A DNA stretch of 64,000 bases from assembly GCA_937916515.1 (NCBI GenBank), contig CALFSX010000115.1:1-64000 (forward strand), written 5' to 3'. The notes beneath the pieces are model-generated. The model was given only the letters and a program-made list of their open reading frames with translations. It was not told the origin of the DNA and made no database searches. The translations under genes were made by a program, and so were the position numbers. Positions 63,130 through 64,000 of this stretch are shown in pieces (position 1 is the stretch's first letter; every line of letters starts with the position of its first letter). Source of the DNA: an uncultured Planctomycetaceae bacterium (GTDB lineage Bacteria > Planctomycetota > Planctomycetia > Planctomycetales > Planctomycetaceae).

Positions 63130-64000
63130 ATGAAAGTCACTATTGTTGGCATGGGGCACGTCGGTGCCACTTTAGCTTACGTAACCGTACTTGAAGGTTT
63201 GGCCGAACAACTGGTGCTGATTAACCGTAATCGGAAAGTGGCGGAAGGCAACGCCATGGACTTGCGGCATACAGCATCGATGGTCAGGCATCCGATTCAG
63301 ATTCGCAGCGGCGACATACCAGATTCAGCAGGGTCGCACGTGGTTGTGTTCACCATTTCGGCTCCCATGTCGCAAAGCAACCCGGATCGGCGAGCCCTTG
63401 CACATGACAACGCGGCTTTGATTCGCGACTGGATGCCTCAACTTGCTGAAGCGAGTCCCAACGCCGTCTTTCTAATCGTAACCAATCCCGTAGATGTGAT
63501 GACGTGGGCAACTCTTCAAGTGACGAACCTTCCAGCCAATCGGGTCTGCGGGATTGGAACGCTGGTTGATAGTGCTCGCTTTCGAGCGATGATGTCAGAC
63601 GAACTGGGAATTCACGCTGAAGATATTCGAGCTTACATTCTTGGCGAACACGGAGCATCTCAGGTGGCAGCCATCAGCGTCGCATCTGTTGGTGGCGAGC
63701 CGATTGATGATTCGCTGGATCTGGCACGACAGTTTGCCAGGTTAACCACGGAAAGCGGATTGGACATTTTTCGCCTGAAGGGACATACCAACTTTGCCGT
63801 TGCCAAGGCAACTGCGTTGGTGATGGAAGCCATTCAGCATGACCAACAGCACACAATGCCACTGTCGGTTTTACTGGACGGATTCTGCGGTGTCCACGAT
63901 GTGTGCTTATCTGTACCTGTGGTTGTAGGCCGCAACGGAGTAACCAGGCGGCTGAAGCCGAAACTGACGACTGAAGAAACAGAAGCTTTTCGCAGGTCGG
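63130..64000 (+). CDS. Lactate/malate dehydrogenase family protein, cut by the window edge
   Basis: The frame opens at ATG 63130 and runs beyond the right edge (290 codons visible). The NAD-binding start is VTIVGMGHVGATLAYV with the GxGxxG pattern. The substrate and catalytic residues follow in GTLVDSARFRAMM and LGEHGASQVAAIS with the active-site His in LGEHG. The loop that tells lactate from malate (around SAPMSQSNPDRRAL) is longer than usual, so I cannot choose between the two substrates. It is cytoplasmic, with no signal. An R1 end lies about 50 bp upstream. Confidence 0.88.
   Translation, partial: MKVTIVGMGHVGATLAYVTVLEGLAEQLVLINRNRKVAEGNAMDLRHTASMVRHPIQIRSGDIPDSAGSHVVVFTISAPMSQSNPDRRALAHDNAALIRDWMPQLAEASPNAVFLIVTNPVDVMTWATLQVTNLPANRVCGIGTLVDSARFRAMMSDELGIHAEDIRAYILGEHGASQVAAISVASVGGEPIDDSLDLARQFARLTTESGLDIFRLKGHTNFAVAKATALVMEAIQHDQQHTMPLSVLLDGFCGVHDVCLSVPVVVGRNGVTRRLKPKLTTEETEAFRRS

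Overview
The window looks like about 64 kb of chromosome from a planctomycete (Planctomycetota), possibly near Fuerstiella or another Planctomycetaceae. That placement rests on gene content, not on a marker gene. The evidence is two cassettes of DUF1552 protein plus DUF1587/1595/1592/1588/1585 c-type cytochrome, two DUF1501 proteins with Tat signals, a PVC-type haem protein of about 1200 residues, HtrA-like proteins with an inactive second protease domain, a large membrane-TPR protein, a kinase fused to a membrane domain, and many GTG/TTG starts. I recognised no rRNA, tRNA, CRISPR array or prophage.

Layout. 0-8 kb: cytochrome/DUF1552 cassette A, two secreted proteins of unknown function and a secreted alpha/beta hydrolase. 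8.5-11.3 kb: DUF1444-like gene and murG in a tight pair, with a small antisense membrane ORF. 11.3-20.6 kb: secreted PQQ-propeller protein, nuclease-type EEP protein, HtrA-type double protease, a protease/lectin-like/SirB1 fusion and an HlyD-type adaptor. 21-25.7 kb: membrane-TPR protein and zinc-ribbon membrane protein. 26.2-30.4 kb: MoxR-DUF58-BatA operon with a repeat inside it. 30.9-35.4 kb: bioF coupled to a LigD-phosphoesterase-like gene, a DUF1501 gene and a carbon-nitrogen hydrolase. 35.5-38.4 kb: membrane-anchored Ser/Thr kinase and a REP-associated (RAYT) transposase-like gene. 38.7-43 kb: cassette B, the enlarged and rearranged relative of cassette A. 43.7-52.8 kb: a dimethylformamidase-like secreted protein, a squalene-hopene-cyclase-like enzyme next to a DUF116-polyprenyl synthase fusion, and an ABC transporter. 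52.9-64 kb: Tm-1-like protein, PVC haem protein, Dcm-like methyltransferase, DUF1501, SDR and the start of a lactate/malate dehydrogenase.

The most notable structure is non-coding. A repeat of about 110-134 bp (called R1 here) occurs at least eleven times, always between genes and in both orientations. It carries the hairpin CAAGGGC-loop-GCCCTTG at one end, sometimes has a second module (R2, about 105 bp), and forms one three-unit tandem array with an exact 134-bp period. Two copies of a different element of 325-347 bp (called E here) have imperfect terminal inverted repeats and internal REP-like hairpins. Both sit inside R1 hairpins, and one is flanked by a perfect 14-bp direct repeat. A RAYT-family gene in the same window has Asn where its relatives carry the catalytic Tyr.

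Functional themes: secreted and periplasmic proteins for polymer or small-molecule breakdown (paired DUF1501/DUF1552/cytochrome proteins, hydrolases, the DMFase-like protein), envelope biogenesis (MurG, MoxR/BatA, HtrA), and a probable terpenoid locus (cyclase plus prenyl synthase).
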